From NCBI RefSeq assembly GCF_014642875.1, contig NZ_BMJC01000001.1, positions 1,655,335 through 1,719,334 of the forward strand: DNA of 64,000 nt, written 5' to 3'. The translations under genes and the position numbers were made by a program. Below, piece after piece: positions 36,017 to 45,466 of the stretch. Positions within the stretch are counted from its first letter, which is position 1, and every line of letters starts with the position of its first letter. The stretch is from Puia dinghuensis (lineage in GTDB: Bacteria > Bacteroidota > Bacteroidia > Chitinophagales > Chitinophagaceae). The notes below the pieces were generated by a model. It had not been told where the DNA came from and ran no database searches. It saw only the letters and a list, made by a program, of their open reading frames with translations.

Positions 36017-36076
36017 TTACTTGCCCCGTTCGGAGTTCGTATGCCACCACCACGCTTGATTAAATTGCTTTTTCAT
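36017..36076 (-). CDS. trpL: trp operon leader peptide with three tandem Trp codons
   Basis: A 19-residue frame from ATG 36076 reads MKKQFNQAWWWHTNSERGK. The three consecutive TGG codons are the sensor: a ribosome stalled there when Trp-tRNA is scarce would free the antiterminator segment that overlaps the end of the peptide gene, letting transcription continue into trpE. Confidence 0.88.
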   Translation of the reverse strand: MKKQFNQAWWWHTNSERGK

Positions 36077-36083
36077 TGCTCAG

Positions 36084-36115
36084 CAAATATGGTGGCTAAA
36101 AATGATTCCACCAAA
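36084..36115 (-). promoter_or_regulatory. probable promoter of the trp-his operon
   Basis: On the minus strand a -33 TTTG (36115-36112) and a -7 CATATTTG (36091-36084) lie about 20 bp apart, 8 bp before the trpL ATG. It shares the 55-bp gap with the divergent hydrolase gene. Confidence 0.5.
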
Positions 36116-36131
36116 TTTTTTATTTTTGAGC

Positions 36132-36662
36132 ATGTCGTCAACCTTCTGTTTCATCCTACCGGGACTCAACAACTCCGGACCCCAGCACTGGCAAACACGT
36201 TGGGAAGAACTATATGGCTTCACCCGCATCCAGCAACAGGACTGGGATACCCCCGTCAAAGATGATTGGATCCATACGATCAACGAGGTCATCGCCCCCT
36301 TTCCACCCGATCAGGTCATCCTCATCGGTCATAGTCTCGCCTGCGCCACCATCGCCCATTGGGCCAACCGCTATCAGCGCGCCATCAAGGGAGCATTACT
36401 CGTAGCGCCAAGCGACGTAGAAGCGCCATCCTACCCGCCCGGCACCGAGGGATTCACCCCCATGCCCCTGCAACCACTTCCCTTCCCTTCCCTCGTCGTA
36501 GCCAGCGATAATGACTATTATGTCACCCCCGAACGGGCCACCCGGTTTGCCACGCAGTGGGGCAGCCGCTATATGTCGATCGGCAATCGCGGCCATATCA
36601 ATGCCGCCTCCGGACTCGGCGACTGGCCCGAAGGGTACAAACTCCTGCAAACCCTGTTTTAA
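36132..36662 (+). CDS. RBBP9/YdeN-family serine hydrolase
   Basis: A 176-residue small alpha/beta hydrolase. LPGLNNSGPQHWQTRWE is the family N-terminal loop. The nucleophile Ser is in LIGHSLACAT, the Asp in VVASDNDYYV and the His in GNRGHINAASGLGDW. The substrate is unknown. The second ATG (36132) gives the typical start MSSTFCFILPGL. It is transcribed divergently from the trp leader and precedes the acyltransferase by 2 bp. Confidence 0.9.
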   Translation: MSSTFCFILPGLNNSGPQHWQTRWEELYGFTRIQQQDWDTPVKDDWIHTINEVIAPFPPDQVILIGHSLACATIAHWANRYQRAIKGALLVAPSDVEAPSYPPGTEGFTPMPLQPLPFPSLVVASDNDYYVTPERATRFATQWGSRYMSIGNRGHINAASGLGDWPEGYKLLQTLF

Positions 36663-36664
36663 AT

Positions 36665-37828
36665 ATGGAATCCCCCTCAACCCAACCCGCCGCAACCGCA
36701 CCCCCGGCCCCTCCTTCGGCGACCTCCTCCGCATCGGCGCCCCGCCCCCCGCGCCTCCTCTCCTTGGATTTCATGCGCGGAGCCATCATGGTTCTGCTCG
36801 CACTGGAATCCACTCATCTCTACGAACACCTGGAAAAGGACACGGAAAATACCCCGCTTCATGCGATCGCAATCCAATTCTCTCATCATCCCTGGCACGG
36901 CCTCCACGCGTGGGATCTGGTGCAACCCGCCTTCATGTTCATGGCCGGGGCCGCCATGGCCTTTTCCCTGCACCGCCAGCAGCAACAGGGCATCAGCTGG
37001 AACCAGTCTTTCCGTAAGGCCCTCAAACGCTCGGGCTGGCTTTTCTTCTGGGGTGTGCTCGATTACGCCGTTCGCCCCGGCGGCCTGTCGTTCGAACTCT
37101 GGGACGTCCTGACCCAACTCTCCTTCACCTCCCTGGTCGCCTTCCTCATCTTCCGCTGGTCCGTCCCCGCCCAGGTCGCCACCTGCGCCGGTCTCCTGGT
37201 ACTCACCGAGATCGGCTATCGCTTCACCCACATTCCCGGCTTCGACCAGCCCTTCACCGACCAGCACAACTTCGGCAACTATATCGATCTTCTCCTGATG
37301 AACAAGATCAACAAAGGCGGCTGGGTCGCCATCAATTGCATCCCCACTTCCGTACACACCATCGCCGGCGCCCTCGCAGGCAAGCTGCTGCTCGGCCCGT
37401 CCACGCATAAGGTAAGAACCCTCCTCGGCTGGTCAGCGGCCTGTCTGCTCCTCGGCTATACCATGGATGCTACCGGTCTCACCCCCATCATCAAACGCAT
37501 CGCGACCAGCTCCTTCACCATCGTCTCCCTCGGCTGGTGCCTCCTCATCCTGGCAGCCTGCTATTGGTGGATAGACGTCCGTAACCATCGAAGGCGTCTG
37601 CTCTTCTTCACCATCGTCGGCATGAACTCCCTATTCATCTATTTATTCTTTGAAATAGTCGGTGACAGGTGGTTCACCGCCTACATCGGCGCCATCACCA
37701 ACGGGCTAATGGGCATGGCTCATATTCCCACTGCCATCGCAGCCATCATCACCTCCCTGACCGTCTTCGGTCTCGAATGGTATCTCTGCTATTTTCTATA
37801 CCGCAAAAAGATATTCTTCAAATTATAA
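36665..37828 (+). CDS. membrane acyltransferase of the HGSNAT/DUF5009 type
   Basis: A 387-residue integral membrane protein. After an Ala/Pro-rich N-terminus comes [20 protein letters not shown], the first span of heparan-alpha-glucosaminide N-acetyltransferase-like proteins. About ten membrane spans follow. A His in [20 protein letters not shown] matches the catalytic region of the family. It probably acetylates a sugar across the membrane; this is inference. The start at 36665 is 2 bp after the hydrolase stop, so the pair forms a small operon. Its 3' end overlaps hisB (convergent) by 6 bp. Confidence 0.82.
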   Translation: MESPSTQPAATAPPAPPSATSSASAPRPPRLLSLDFMRGAIMVLLALESTHLYEHLEKDTENTPLHAIAIQFSHHPWHGLHAWDLVQPAFMFMAGAAMAFSLHRQQQQGISWNQSFRKALKRSGWLFFWGVLDYAVRPGGLSFELWDVLTQLSFTSLVAFLIFRWSVPAQVATCAGLLVLTEIGYRFTHIPGFDQPFTDQHNFGNYIDLLLMNKINKGGWVAINCIPTSVHTIAGALAGKLLLGPSTHKVRTLLGWSAACLLLGYTMDATGLTPIIKRIATSSFTIVSLGWCLLILAACYWWIDVRNHRRRLLFFTIVGMNSLFIYLFFEIVGDRWFTAYIGAITNGLMGMAHIPTAIAAIITSLTVFGLEWYLCYFLYRKKIFFKL

Positions 37829-38962
37829 CACCCCCTTCGTACTCGGCAGGTAATTACTCAACGGGTCGCGCCGCACCGCCATCCTGATCGCCTTCGCAAA
37901 CGCCTTGAAGATAGCCTCTATCTTATGATGCTCATTCTCCCCCCGGCTCCGTATATTCAAGTTGCAGCGGGCCGCATCGGAAAAGGATTTGAAAAAATGA
38001 AAGAACATCTCCGTCGGCATCTCCCCGATCCGCTCGCGCTTGAACTCCGCATCCCAAACGATCCACGACCTGCCGCCGAAATCGATCAACACCTGAGCCT
38101 CCGCCTCATCCATCGGCAGGGCAAACCCATATCGCTCCATCCCCCGTTTGTCGGCCAGCGCCAGCGCAAAAGCTTCGCCAAGCGTGATACCCGTGTCTTC
38201 AATGGTATGATGCTCGTCGATATGCAGGTCGCCATTCGCGCGGATCACCAGGTCCATCTTCCCATGCCGCGCAATCTGCTCCAGCATGTGATCAAAAAAA
38301 CCCAGCCCCGTGACGATCGCCGCCTTCCCGCTGCCATCGATCGTAAGATCGATCTTTATCTGCGTCTCATTCGTATTCCGCTCATGTACCACCCTCCGGA
38401 TACCCAGCTTTAAGAATTCATAGATCCTGCTCCACTCCGAGGTCTCGAGCGCAACCGCCCCCTCCAATTCCCTGCGGGAATCATTCACTTCCGCCCCGCC
38501 AAGACCCGGATCGTTGTTTAGCCAGATCGCCTTACAACCCAGGTTCTTCGCCAACTGCACATCCGTGATCCGGTCGCCGATAACAAACGAATTGGCCAGA
38601 TCATACTCCGGGTTACCGATATACTTCGTCAGCATCCCCGTACCCGGCTTGCGGGTCGGCGCCTTCTCCGATGCAAAGGTCTTGTCGATATACACCGCAC
38701 TAAACCGTATTCCCTCCCCTTCCAGCGCCTTCACCACAAAATCTTGCACCGGCCAAAAAGTATCCTCCGGAAAACCCTTCGTACCAAGCCCATCCTGGTT
38801 GGTCACCATCAACAGCTCGTAATCGAATTCCCTGGCTATCCGGCCCATATACTCGAACATCCCCGGGTAAAATTCCAGCTTCTCAAAAGAGTCTATCTGG
38901 TAGCTCGGCGGCGCCTCTTTGATAAGGGTGCCATCCCTGTCTATAAATAAGATCCGTTTCAT
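37823..38962 (-). CDS. hisB: bifunctional histidinol-phosphatase / imidazoleglycerol-phosphate dehydratase
   Basis: A 379-residue fusion. The N-terminal HAD phosphatase (1-165) has [24 protein letters not shown] and [12 protein letters not shown]. The C-terminal dehydratase (about 190-379) has [51 protein letters not shown] and [20 protein letters not shown] with the manganese-binding His clusters. It does steps 6 and 8 of histidine synthesis. It is on the same strand as the other his genes but has no contiguous his neighbour. Confidence 0.97.
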   Translation of the reverse strand: MKRILFIDRDGTLIKEAPPSYQIDSFEKLEFYPGMFEYMGRIAREFDYELLMVTNQDGLGTKGFPEDTFWPVQDFVVKALEGEGIRFSAVYIDKTFASEKAPTRKPGTGMLTKYIGNPEYDLANSFVIGDRITDVQLAKNLGCKAIWLNNDPGLGGAEVNDSRRELEGAVALETSEWSRIYEFLKLGIRRVVHERNTNETQIKIDLTIDGSGKAAIVTGLGFFDHMLEQIARHGKMDLVIRANGDLHIDEHHTIEDTGITLGEAFALALADKRGMERYGFALPMDEAEAQVLIDFGGRSWIVWDAEFKRERIGEMPTEMFFHFFKSFSDAARCNLNIRSRGENEHHKIEAIFKAFAKAIRMAVRRDPLSNYLPSTKGVL

Positions 38963-39076
38963 CTTCTAAATTACAAATAGTTGAAAAACAATTCATTAAC
39001 ATCCAATCCCAACGCCTTTACTCTATACCGTACAAATTTAATAATTTTAAAAATCTTTACGCCATAAAAGAAACTC

Positions 39077-40282
39077 ATGAATTACATCAGACGCCCCCAT
39101 TATAGCGATAAAATTATTCCGTTCATCGATAAGCAGATCATTAAAGTGCTTACGGGTCAGCGACGCGTTGGCAAAAGCTTCGTACTCTACCAATTGATGG
39201 ACGAGATCAAAAAAAAGTATAAAAATGCAAATATCGTTTATATCAATCGGGAATTAGAGGATTTTTTATTTATCCAGGATCACAAAGATCTTAACAACTA
39301 TCTGAAGGAAAAGGCAGTTGAAGGAGAAAAGAACTATTTATTCATTGACGAGGTCCAGGAAATTAGTGATTTTCAATTATCCTTACGAAGCCTTTTGGCA
39401 AAAAATACGTGGGACATTTATTGCACTGGAAGCAATGCCAGGATGCTTTCCGGTGAATTAGCGACTACCGTGGCTGGTCGTTACATCGAATTCCATATTC
39501 ATGCTTTAAATTTCCAGGAATTCATATTGTTTCACGACTTGGAAAACAACTTTGAAGCATTGATGAAATATTTGCAATTCGGCGGAATGCCTTATTTACG
39601 CAACATAGGCTTCGAAGAGAATTTGCCTTATGAATACCTGCGAAATGTTTACTCAACTATACTTTTAAAAGATGTCGTAGCCAGAGAGAATATCCGCAAT
39701 GTATCCTTCCTCGAAAACCTTGTCACTTATTTGTGCGACAATGTCGGCAATCTCTTTTCGGCATCCAATATCAGCAAATTCCTCAGGTCTCAGCGTATCG
39801 ATATATCCCCCCAACTGACCATAAACTATCTCAAAGCGCTGGCAAATGCCTATTTCGTTTATAGGGTCCCACGTACTGAAATAGGCGGTCTAAAGATCTT
39901 CGAAATAGGAGAAAAATATTATTTCGAAGATCTCGGATTGAGAAACGCGATACGTGGATTTAATCAGCGATCCGACATTCACAAATTGTTGGAGAATGCG
40001 GTTTATAAACATCTCATACAGCAGGGATACAGGGTATATGTAGGTAAACTTGGCCACAATGAAATAGATTTCTCAGCAGACAAGAACGGCCAGAAGATCC
40101 ACGTACAAGTTGCTTTAACGGTCAACGATAAAGATACCGAAAGACGTGAATTCGGCAACTTACTCCTGATCCCGGACAATTATCCCAAATTCGTAGTTAC
40201 GCTTAATGATCCGATGCTGGGCAACGATTATAAAGGCGTAAAACAGTTGAACTTGCTGGAATTCCTCAACGAGATCGGATAA
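39077..40282 (+). CDS. AAA+ ATPase with DUF4143 C-terminal domain
   Basis: A 401-residue protein of the ATP-binding AAA_14/DUF4143 family. Walker A is TGQRRVGKSFVLYQLM, Walker B is NYLFIDEVQEISDF, and sensor-type IYCTGSNARMLSGEL follows. The DUF4143 region (about 200-385) ends in a PD-(D/E)xK-like part (GHNEIDFSADKNGQKIHVQV). The cell role of the family is unsettled; many are mobile, accessory genes. Base composition is clearly AT-richer than all neighbours and the upstream 110 bp are AT-rich too. With its position between his genes this suggests horizontal gain. Confidence 0.9.
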   Translation: MNYIRRPHYSDKIIPFIDKQIIKVLTGQRRVGKSFVLYQLMDEIKKKYKNANIVYINRELEDFLFIQDHKDLNNYLKEKAVEGEKNYLFIDEVQEISDFQLSLRSLLAKNTWDIYCTGSNARMLSGELATTVAGRYIEFHIHALNFQEFILFHDLENNFEALMKYLQFGGMPYLRNIGFEENLPYEYLRNVYSTILLKDVVARENIRNVSFLENLVTYLCDNVGNLFSASNISKFLRSQRIDISPQLTINYLKALANAYFVYRVPRTEIGGLKIFEIGEKYYFEDLGLRNAIRGFNQRSDIHKLLENAVYKHLIQQGYRVYVGKLGHNEIDFSADKNGQKIHVQVALTVNDKDTERREFGNLLLIPDNYPKFVVTLNDPMLGNDYKGVKQLNLLEFLNEIG

Positions 40283-40290
40283 CCTCGGGA

Positions 40291-40731
40291 TCACTGCGCC
40301 GGCGGCGTATTTGTAGCTCTTATCGCTTTCACCTGCGCAGCCGTCACCGCCGTCGCCTTATTTCCAAAACTATTGCGGACATACGTCAACACATCGGCTA
40401 TCTGCTCGTCCGTAAGATCGGGATGCGGCGCCATCACCCCATGATAATCGTCCCCGCCGACATCCACGCCTTGCATTCCATTGAGCACGATCTTCACCAG
40501 CGTCGGCTTATCACCCAACACGAATTTCGTCTTCACCAGGGGCGGGTTCATCCCCTGCACTCCAAGCCCGTCCACCTGGTGGCAGGCCAGGCATTGCTCG
40601 AGATACACCTGCTTTCCTCTCTTTATCTGTGCAGCCAGACCACCCTGTGCTGGCTTCCCCGTCTGGGACATCAACCCCCAAGCCAGGACGAAGAGCCCCC
40701 CGGCCAAAACAAAAGAACTATACTTTTTCAT
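40291..40731 (-). CDS. secreted class I cytochrome c, 146 aa
   Basis: Signal peptide or anchor (SSFVLAGGLFVLAWGLM), then a mono-heme domain with CLACHQVDGLG (CxxCH) and the axial Met region near VMAPHPDLTDEQIADVLTYV. It is likely the electron acceptor of the dehydrogenase encoded directly upstream. The ATG at 40731 is preferred; an in-frame ATG at 40755 overlaps the preceding stop. Confidence 0.9.
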   Translation of the reverse strand: MKKYSSFVLAGGLFVLAWGLMSQTGKPAQGGLAAQIKRGKQVYLEQCLACHQVDGLGVQGMNPPLVKTKFVLGDKPTLVKIVLNGMQGVDVGGDDYHGVMAPHPDLTDEQIADVLTYVRNSFGNKATAVTAAQVKAIRATNTPPAQ

Positions 40732-40754
40732 GCGTATACGCTCTATAGTTAGCA

Positions 40755-42044
40755 TTATTTATGATAAGATATCTTCCAGATCGTCCCCTTGGAATCATCC
40801 GTGACATAAAGGGCTCCATCCGGGCCTTGAGCCAAGCCACAAGGCCGGTAGTCTACCCGACCGGAAGCCGTTTTTTCCGCACCGCCCGAGAAATTGTCGG
40901 CAAATACTTCCCACTTGCCACTGGGCTTCCCATTCTTGAACGGCACAAAAACGACAAAATACCCCGCCTGCGGTTCCGGCGCCCGGTTCCAGCTTCCATG
41001 GAAGGCGACAAACGCGCCATTCTTATACTTTGCCGGAAACTCGCTGCCGGTATAGAACAACAGGCCATCCGGCGCAAGGTGACCAGGGAAAGCCACTATC
41101 GGCTCCTGGTACTCCTTGTCGGGTCCTTTCTTGCCGTCGCCGCCATATTCGGGCGCCAGTACCAGCCGGTGCTGCATCTGGTCGTAGAAGGTATACGGCC
41201 AGCCGCAGTTAGAACCCTGGTGCAGCTCGTACATGCACTCGGCAGGCAGCTCGGCGCTTTGTTTGGTATCCCAGATATCGGGGAACAGATCGTGCAGCTG
41301 GTCGCGACCATGCATCATCACGAAAAGCGAATTGGTCTGCGTGTTCCAGTCCAAACCAACGATATTCCGCAATCCCGTGGCATAATGGACGCCATCGCCA
41401 TAGGTCTGGTTCTCCTTATTGGCCGTGAACATCCAGATGCCGCCCGCCGAATCCAGGATGGGACAAGGCATCTGTCCGGGTGAACCCTTTTGTCTGTCTT
41501 TAAACTGACAGGAATTGGAATAAGCCCCGACATTGACATACAGGTTGCCATTATGATCCAGCACGATCGACTTCGATTCATGCTCACCCCGGTTAAGCAG
41601 CCCCGTGACAATTTTCTCGGGCTGATCGGGATTGACGACATTATAGTCATTGTCCAGTTTATAACGGAAGACCTCCTCATCGGAAGAAGCATACAGATAG
41701 CCGTCGCTGATATAGATGCCCGTACCGCCATAATTGCCAAACCCGGTTATCTTGTCGGGCTTGCCGTCGCCATTCGTATCCTCGAGCCGGTAGATCCCCT
41801 TCCCATCCTTTGGCCGGTTTAATTTGACAAAGATCACCCCGTTGGGCGCCACCGCCAGATGACGGGTCCGGCCGAAATTCTCTACTAAGGTCCTGGCCTT
41901 GAACCCTGCCGGCAATTTGAGCTGACTGGCCGCATGCACGGTCGCTGCCGGATGTTTTGCTCCTTTTCCGCCGCCGGCCTGGCCAAAGGTTATCAGGCCG
42001 CTAAGACATAATCCCGCTGCGCAATACAATGATCTACGGAACAT
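40755..42044 (-). CDS. PQQ-dependent sugar (sorbosone/aldose-type) dehydrogenase
   Basis: A 429-residue secreted six-bladed propeller. Signal peptide, then LPAGFKARTLVENFGRTRHL, ESKSIVLDHNGNLYVNVGAY (His-Asp of the active site region), YATGLRNIVGLDWN, HGRDQLHDLFP, GGDYRPCGLAQGPDGALYVT-type end (YRPCGLAQGPDGALYVTDDS). The family oxidises sugars with PQQ and passes electrons to a cytochrome, matching the downstream gene. Start at 42044; an in-frame ATG at 42074 is possible. It lies between hisC and hisB but is unrelated to histidine. Confidence 0.85.
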   Translation of the reverse strand: MFRRSLYCAAGLCLSGLITFGQAGGGKGAKHPAATVHAASQLKLPAGFKARTLVENFGRTRHLAVAPNGVIFVKLNRPKDGKGIYRLEDTNGDGKPDKITGFGNYGGTGIYISDGYLYASSDEEVFRYKLDNDYNVVNPDQPEKIVTGLLNRGEHESKSIVLDHNGNLYVNVGAYSNSCQFKDRQKGSPGQMPCPILDSAGGIWMFTANKENQTYGDGVHYATGLRNIVGLDWNTQTNSLFVMMHGRDQLHDLFPDIWDTKQSAELPAECMYELHQGSNCGWPYTFYDQMQHRLVLAPEYGGDGKKGPDKEYQEPIVAFPGHLAPDGLLFYTGSEFPAKYKNGAFVAFHGSWNRAPEPQAGYFVVFVPFKNGKPSGKWEVFADNFSGGAEKTASGRVDYRPCGLAQGPDGALYVTDDSKGTIWKISYHK

Positions 42045-42139
42045 TTCTTTCGATTGATTGATGATGTGTTGCATGAAATGATCGATTAACGAACCGTAAT
42101 TTAGTCCAAAAATCTACCCCGTAGTTACTAATTTTTCTC

Positions 42140-43189
42140 TTAGACTTGCCAGCCTCTCAGCGATTTTAACAATTCCGCGTTCTCCTTTTCAGTGCCCACC
42201 GTGATCCGCAGACAACCCGCACACAATTCTACCTTACTGCGGTCCCGAACGACAATGCCCGCGCGCAGCAGATGCTCATATACCCCCCGCGCATCATCCA
42301 CTTTCACCAACAGGAAGTTGGCGTCGCTGGGATAAATATGCCGCACCAGCGGCAGCTCCCCAAGATCGCGGATCAACTGCTCACGCAGGGCCACCAGGCT
42401 ACGGATCATATCGTTCACCTGCCCCACCTCTTCCAGGGCCTTCAGCGCCAGCTCCTGCGTCGCCTGGCTGATATTATAAGGCGGCTTCACCTTATTATAT
42501 ACGTCGATGATGGCCTCGCTTGCAAAAGCCATACCGAGCCGCAGCCCCGCCAGCCCCCAGGCCTTGCTCATCGTCTGCAACACCACCAGGTTGGGATACT
42601 CGCTCAGCTCCTGGATAAAGGACTTATGACGTGAAAAATTAATATAGGCTTCATCTATGATAACCAGCCCCGGGAAATTGTTCAGGACGATCTCGATATC
42701 CTGCCGGTCGATGGAATTGGCCGTAGGGTTATTGGGACTACAGATCCAGATCAGCTTGGTGTTCGCATCCACGAGGTTTTCCAGGTGCACCAGGTCGAGC
42801 TGGAAATCATCCAGCAAGGTCGCCCGGCGTACTTCCACATCGTTGATATGCGCACTTACTTCATACATGCCGTAGGTGGGCGGATTGATGATCACATTGT
42901 CCTTACCCGGCACGCAAAAGGCGCGGTACAGCAGGTCGATACACTCATCACTGCCATTGCCCAGAAAGATATGTTGCGGCGGAATGCCCTTTATCTTACT
43001 GATCGCCTCCTTGACTTTCCACTGATGCGGATCGGGATAGCGGTTATACCATTTCGTAAGCGGTGACCCAAGACTGTTCTCATTGGCGTCGATAAAGACC
43101 CTTGCCTCGCCCGTAAATTCATCCCTGGCCGAAGAGTAAGGCGTCAGCTGCCGGATGTTGTCGCGTAAAAGCTTATCTAAATTGAACAT
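42140..43189 (-). CDS. hisC: histidinol-phosphate aminotransferase
   Basis: A 349-residue PLP-dependent fold type I aminotransferase for step 7 of histidine synthesis. It contains DANENSLGSP, FLGNGSDECIDLL, WICSPNNPTANS, IDEAYINFS, the PLP Lys in TMSKAWGLAGLRLGMAFAS and the C-terminal ITVGT. It follows hisD by 4 bp. Confidence 0.97.
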   Translation of the reverse strand: MFNLDKLLRDNIRQLTPYSSARDEFTGEARVFIDANENSLGSPLTKWYNRYPDPHQWKVKEAISKIKGIPPQHIFLGNGSDECIDLLYRAFCVPGKDNVIINPPTYGMYEVSAHINDVEVRRATLLDDFQLDLVHLENLVDANTKLIWICSPNNPTANSIDRQDIEIVLNNFPGLVIIDEAYINFSRHKSFIQELSEYPNLVVLQTMSKAWGLAGLRLGMAFASEAIIDVYNKVKPPYNISQATQELALKALEEVGQVNDMIRSLVALREQLIRDLGELPLVRHIYPSDANFLLVKVDDARGVYEHLLRAGIVVRDRSKVELCAGCLRITVGTEKENAELLKSLRGWQV

Positions 43190-43193
43190 AATC

Positions 43194-44477
43194 TCATTTT
43201 TCTATTCTTATCGTCACCGCCCTCGCATGCGCCTCCAACCCCTCGGCCGAAGCCATTGCCATCACCGTCCCGCCAATCGCCTCCAACCCCTCCCGGCTCA
43301 ACTGTTGAAAGGTGATCTTTTTCACAAAACTATCCAAACTCACCCCGCTAAACGCCCTGGCAGCTCCATTGGTCGGCAGCACGTGGTTCGTCCCGCTCGC
43401 ATAATCGCCCACGCTCTCCGGTGAATAATGACCAAGGAATACCGACCCGGCGTTCACCACGGTTGAAGCCAGCCGCTCCGCATCATCACAGGCCAGGATA
43501 AGATGCTCCGGCGCATACTCATTCAGCAGCTCCATCGCCTGCTGCCCATCCCGGACAATAAAGGCCCGGCTATTCGTCAACGCTTTGCGTGCGATAGCTG
43601 CCCGCGGCAGCAATGCCACCTGCTCGTCGACAGCCGAAAGCACCCGCTCCACCACCGCTACCGAAGAGCTCACCAGTACCACCTGGCTGTCCGCTCCATG
43701 CTCTGCCTGAGACAACAGGTCGGCCGCAACAGATCCGGCGTCAGCCGTTTCATCAGCATACACCGCCACTTCACTCGGGCCCGCAGGCATATCTATCGCC
43801 ACCCCGTCCCGCTGCACCAGTTGCTTGGCGCAGGTGACATATTGATTGCCCGGTCCGAAAATTTTATACACAGCAGGAATAGACTCCGTCCCATACGCCA
43901 TCGCCCCGATCGCCTGCACACCACCCACCCGGAAGACCCGGGTCACGCCCACCAGCCCGGCGGCATACAGCAGCGCCGGATGCAGCCTGCCCTGCGCATC
44001 GGGTGGCGAACAAAGGACGATCTCGCGACAACCCGCGATCCCGGCAGGGATCGCCAGCATCAGCAACGTCGAGAACAACGGCGCCGTCCCACCGGGAATA
44101 TAAAGCCCCACCTTCTCGATAGCGACCGATTTCCGCCAGCACCTCACCCCCGGCATCGTTTCGACGACGTCCTCCGAACGCTCCTGCCGCCGGTGAAAAG
44201 CTTCGATATTTTCTTTGGCCATCCTGATCGCCGCTTTCAACTCCTCATCTACCATCGCCGCACCTTCCGCTATCTCCTCCGCCGTCAGCTCGACCCGCTC
44301 AGGCGCCACCTTATCGAATTGCAACGAGAACTTCCGCACCGCATCGTCCCCACCCGATCGAACCTCGCTCAATATTGCCCCCACTGTCTCCTCCAGCCTT
44401 GAAACATCGATCACCGGCCGCGTCAGCAATCCGCTGGCAGCCGCGAGGCCCGTCTCTCTTATATCAGTAATAGTCAT
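43194..44477 (-). CDS. hisD: histidinol dehydrogenase
   Basis: A 427-residue zinc enzyme that oxidises histidinol to histidine. It contains YIPGGTAPLFSTLLMLAIPA, GPGNQYVTCAKQLVQRDGVA, DMPAGPSEVAVYADE, LLSQAEHGADSQ (zinc ligand region), YAPEHLIL and the conserved GSVFLGHYSPESVGDYASGT. Its ATG overlaps the hisG TGA. Confidence 0.97.
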   Translation of the reverse strand: MTITDIRETGLAAASGLLTRPVIDVSRLEETVGAILSEVRSGGDDAVRKFSLQFDKVAPERVELTAEEIAEGAAMVDEELKAAIRMAKENIEAFHRRQERSEDVVETMPGVRCWRKSVAIEKVGLYIPGGTAPLFSTLLMLAIPAGIAGCREIVLCSPPDAQGRLHPALLYAAGLVGVTRVFRVGGVQAIGAMAYGTESIPAVYKIFGPGNQYVTCAKQLVQRDGVAIDMPAGPSEVAVYADETADAGSVAADLLSQAEHGADSQVVLVSSSVAVVERVLSAVDEQVALLPRAAIARKALTNSRAFIVRDGQQAMELLNEYAPEHLILACDDAERLASTVVNAGSVFLGHYSPESVGDYASGTNHVLPTNGAARAFSGVSLDSFVKKITFQQLSREGLEAIGGTVMAMASAEGLEAHARAVTIRIEK

Positions 44478-45331
44478 ATCACCATTTTTTCGATCGGTAC
44501 GACAAGAATACCCTGCGCACCCGCATCCTTCAGCTGCTCGATGATATCCCAGAAATCATTCTCGCTAAGCACGCTGTGTACACTGCTCCACCCCGCCTCC
44601 GCAAGCGGCAGCACCGTTGGGCTCTTCATCCCCGGCAACAGCCGGATTATCTCCGGCAGCTTGTCATTGGGCGCATTAAGCAAAACATATTTGTTGTTCC
44701 GCGCCTTCTTCACCGCCCTTATCCTGAACAGAAATTTCTCCAGCAGCTGCTGCTGCCGGGCCCCAAGCTGCTCATTACGGATAAGCACCGCCTGGCTCTT
44801 CAAAACCGTCTCCACTTCCTTCAGTCCATTCATAAACAGCGTACTGCCGCTGCTCACCAGGTCGACAATGGCATCCGCCAGACCAATACCCGGAGCGATC
44901 TCCACCGATCCGCTGATCTCATGGATCTCCGCCTTGATGCTGTTCTTATCCAGAAACTGTTGCACCAGCACCGGGTAAGTAGTAGCGATCTTCTTCCCAT
45001 GGAGAAAGTCCACCCCATCGTACTGCTCGCTCCTGCCTACCGCCACCGACAGCCGGCATTTCCCGAATCCCAGCTGCTCGACGATCTCGGCCTTCTTCTT
45101 CTTCTCATAGAAAACATTCTCCCCCACGATGCCGATATCCGCCACCGCATCTTCCACATACTGCGGGATATCGTCGTCACGAAGGAAATAGATCTCCATC
45201 GGGAAATTGTCGCATTCCGCCTTTAACTTGTTGACCCCGTTCTTCAGGTCGATGCCGCAGTCTTTTAACAGTTTGACGCTATCGTCATACAAACGGCCTG
45301 ACTTCTGGATAGCAATTTTTATTTTATCCAT
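44474..45331 (-). CDS. hisG: ATP phosphoribosyltransferase, long form
   Basis: A 285-residue HisG with the C-terminal regulatory ACT-like domain, so it should be inhibited by histidine and need no HisZ. It contains KIAIQKSGRLYDDSVKLLKD, DDDIPQYVEDAVADIGIVGE, the PRPP-binding DAIVDLVSSGSTLFMNGLKE and the C-terminal LKDAGAQGILVVPIEKMV. First step of the pathway and first gene after the his attenuator. Confidence 0.97.
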   Translation of the reverse strand: MDKIKIAIQKSGRLYDDSVKLLKDCGIDLKNGVNKLKAECDNFPMEIYFLRDDDIPQYVEDAVADIGIVGENVFYEKKKKAEIVEQLGFGKCRLSVAVGRSEQYDGVDFLHGKKIATTYPVLVQQFLDKNSIKAEIHEISGSVEIAPGIGLADAIVDLVSSGSTLFMNGLKEVETVLKSQAVLIRNEQLGARQQQLLEKFLFRIRAVKKARNNKYVLLNAPNDKLPEIIRLLPGMKSPTVLPLAEAGWSSVHSVLSENDFWDIIEQLKDAGAQGILVVPIEKMVI

Positions 45332-45334
45332 ATA

Positions 45335-45370
45335 TTTAAAATAAGAAGGGCCTACCTCGCGGTAAGCCCT
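45335..45370 (-). terminator. his attenuator terminator
   Basis: On the minus strand AGGGCTTACC / GGTAGGCCCT stem with loop GCGA (45370-45347) followed by TCTTATTTTAAAT, 16 bp before hisG. Its left arm can also pair with GGTAGGCC just after the leader peptide stop (45405-45412 region), giving the antiterminator. Confidence 0.85.
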
Positions 45371-45410
45371 TTAGTAATTTTATGTTTTAGACAAAACATC
45401 ACCGGCCTAC

Positions 45411-45458
45411 CTACGGTAAGTACACATGATGGTGATGATGTTGTCTGTAATTCTTCAT
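45411..45458 (-). CDS. hisL: his operon leader peptide with five tandem His codons
   Basis: A 15-residue frame from ATG 45458: MKNYRQHHHHHVYLP. Five consecutive His codons sense charged tRNA-His. Stalling would keep the GGTAGGCC segment free to form the antiterminator with GGGCTTACC of the terminator arm. Confidence 0.9.
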   Translation of the reverse strand: MKNYRQHHHHHVYLP

Positions 45459-45466
45459 TGCGGGCC

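Noticed and set aside
39077-40282. Defence-system or transposition ATPase
   Set aside because: Only a lone AAA_14/DUF4143 gene is present, without partner nuclease, methylase or toxin genes, so no defence role can be supported.
43503-44402. 299-codon open frame on the plus strand
   Set aside because: Antisense to hisD; His/Arg/Pro-rich composition is typical of shadow frames.
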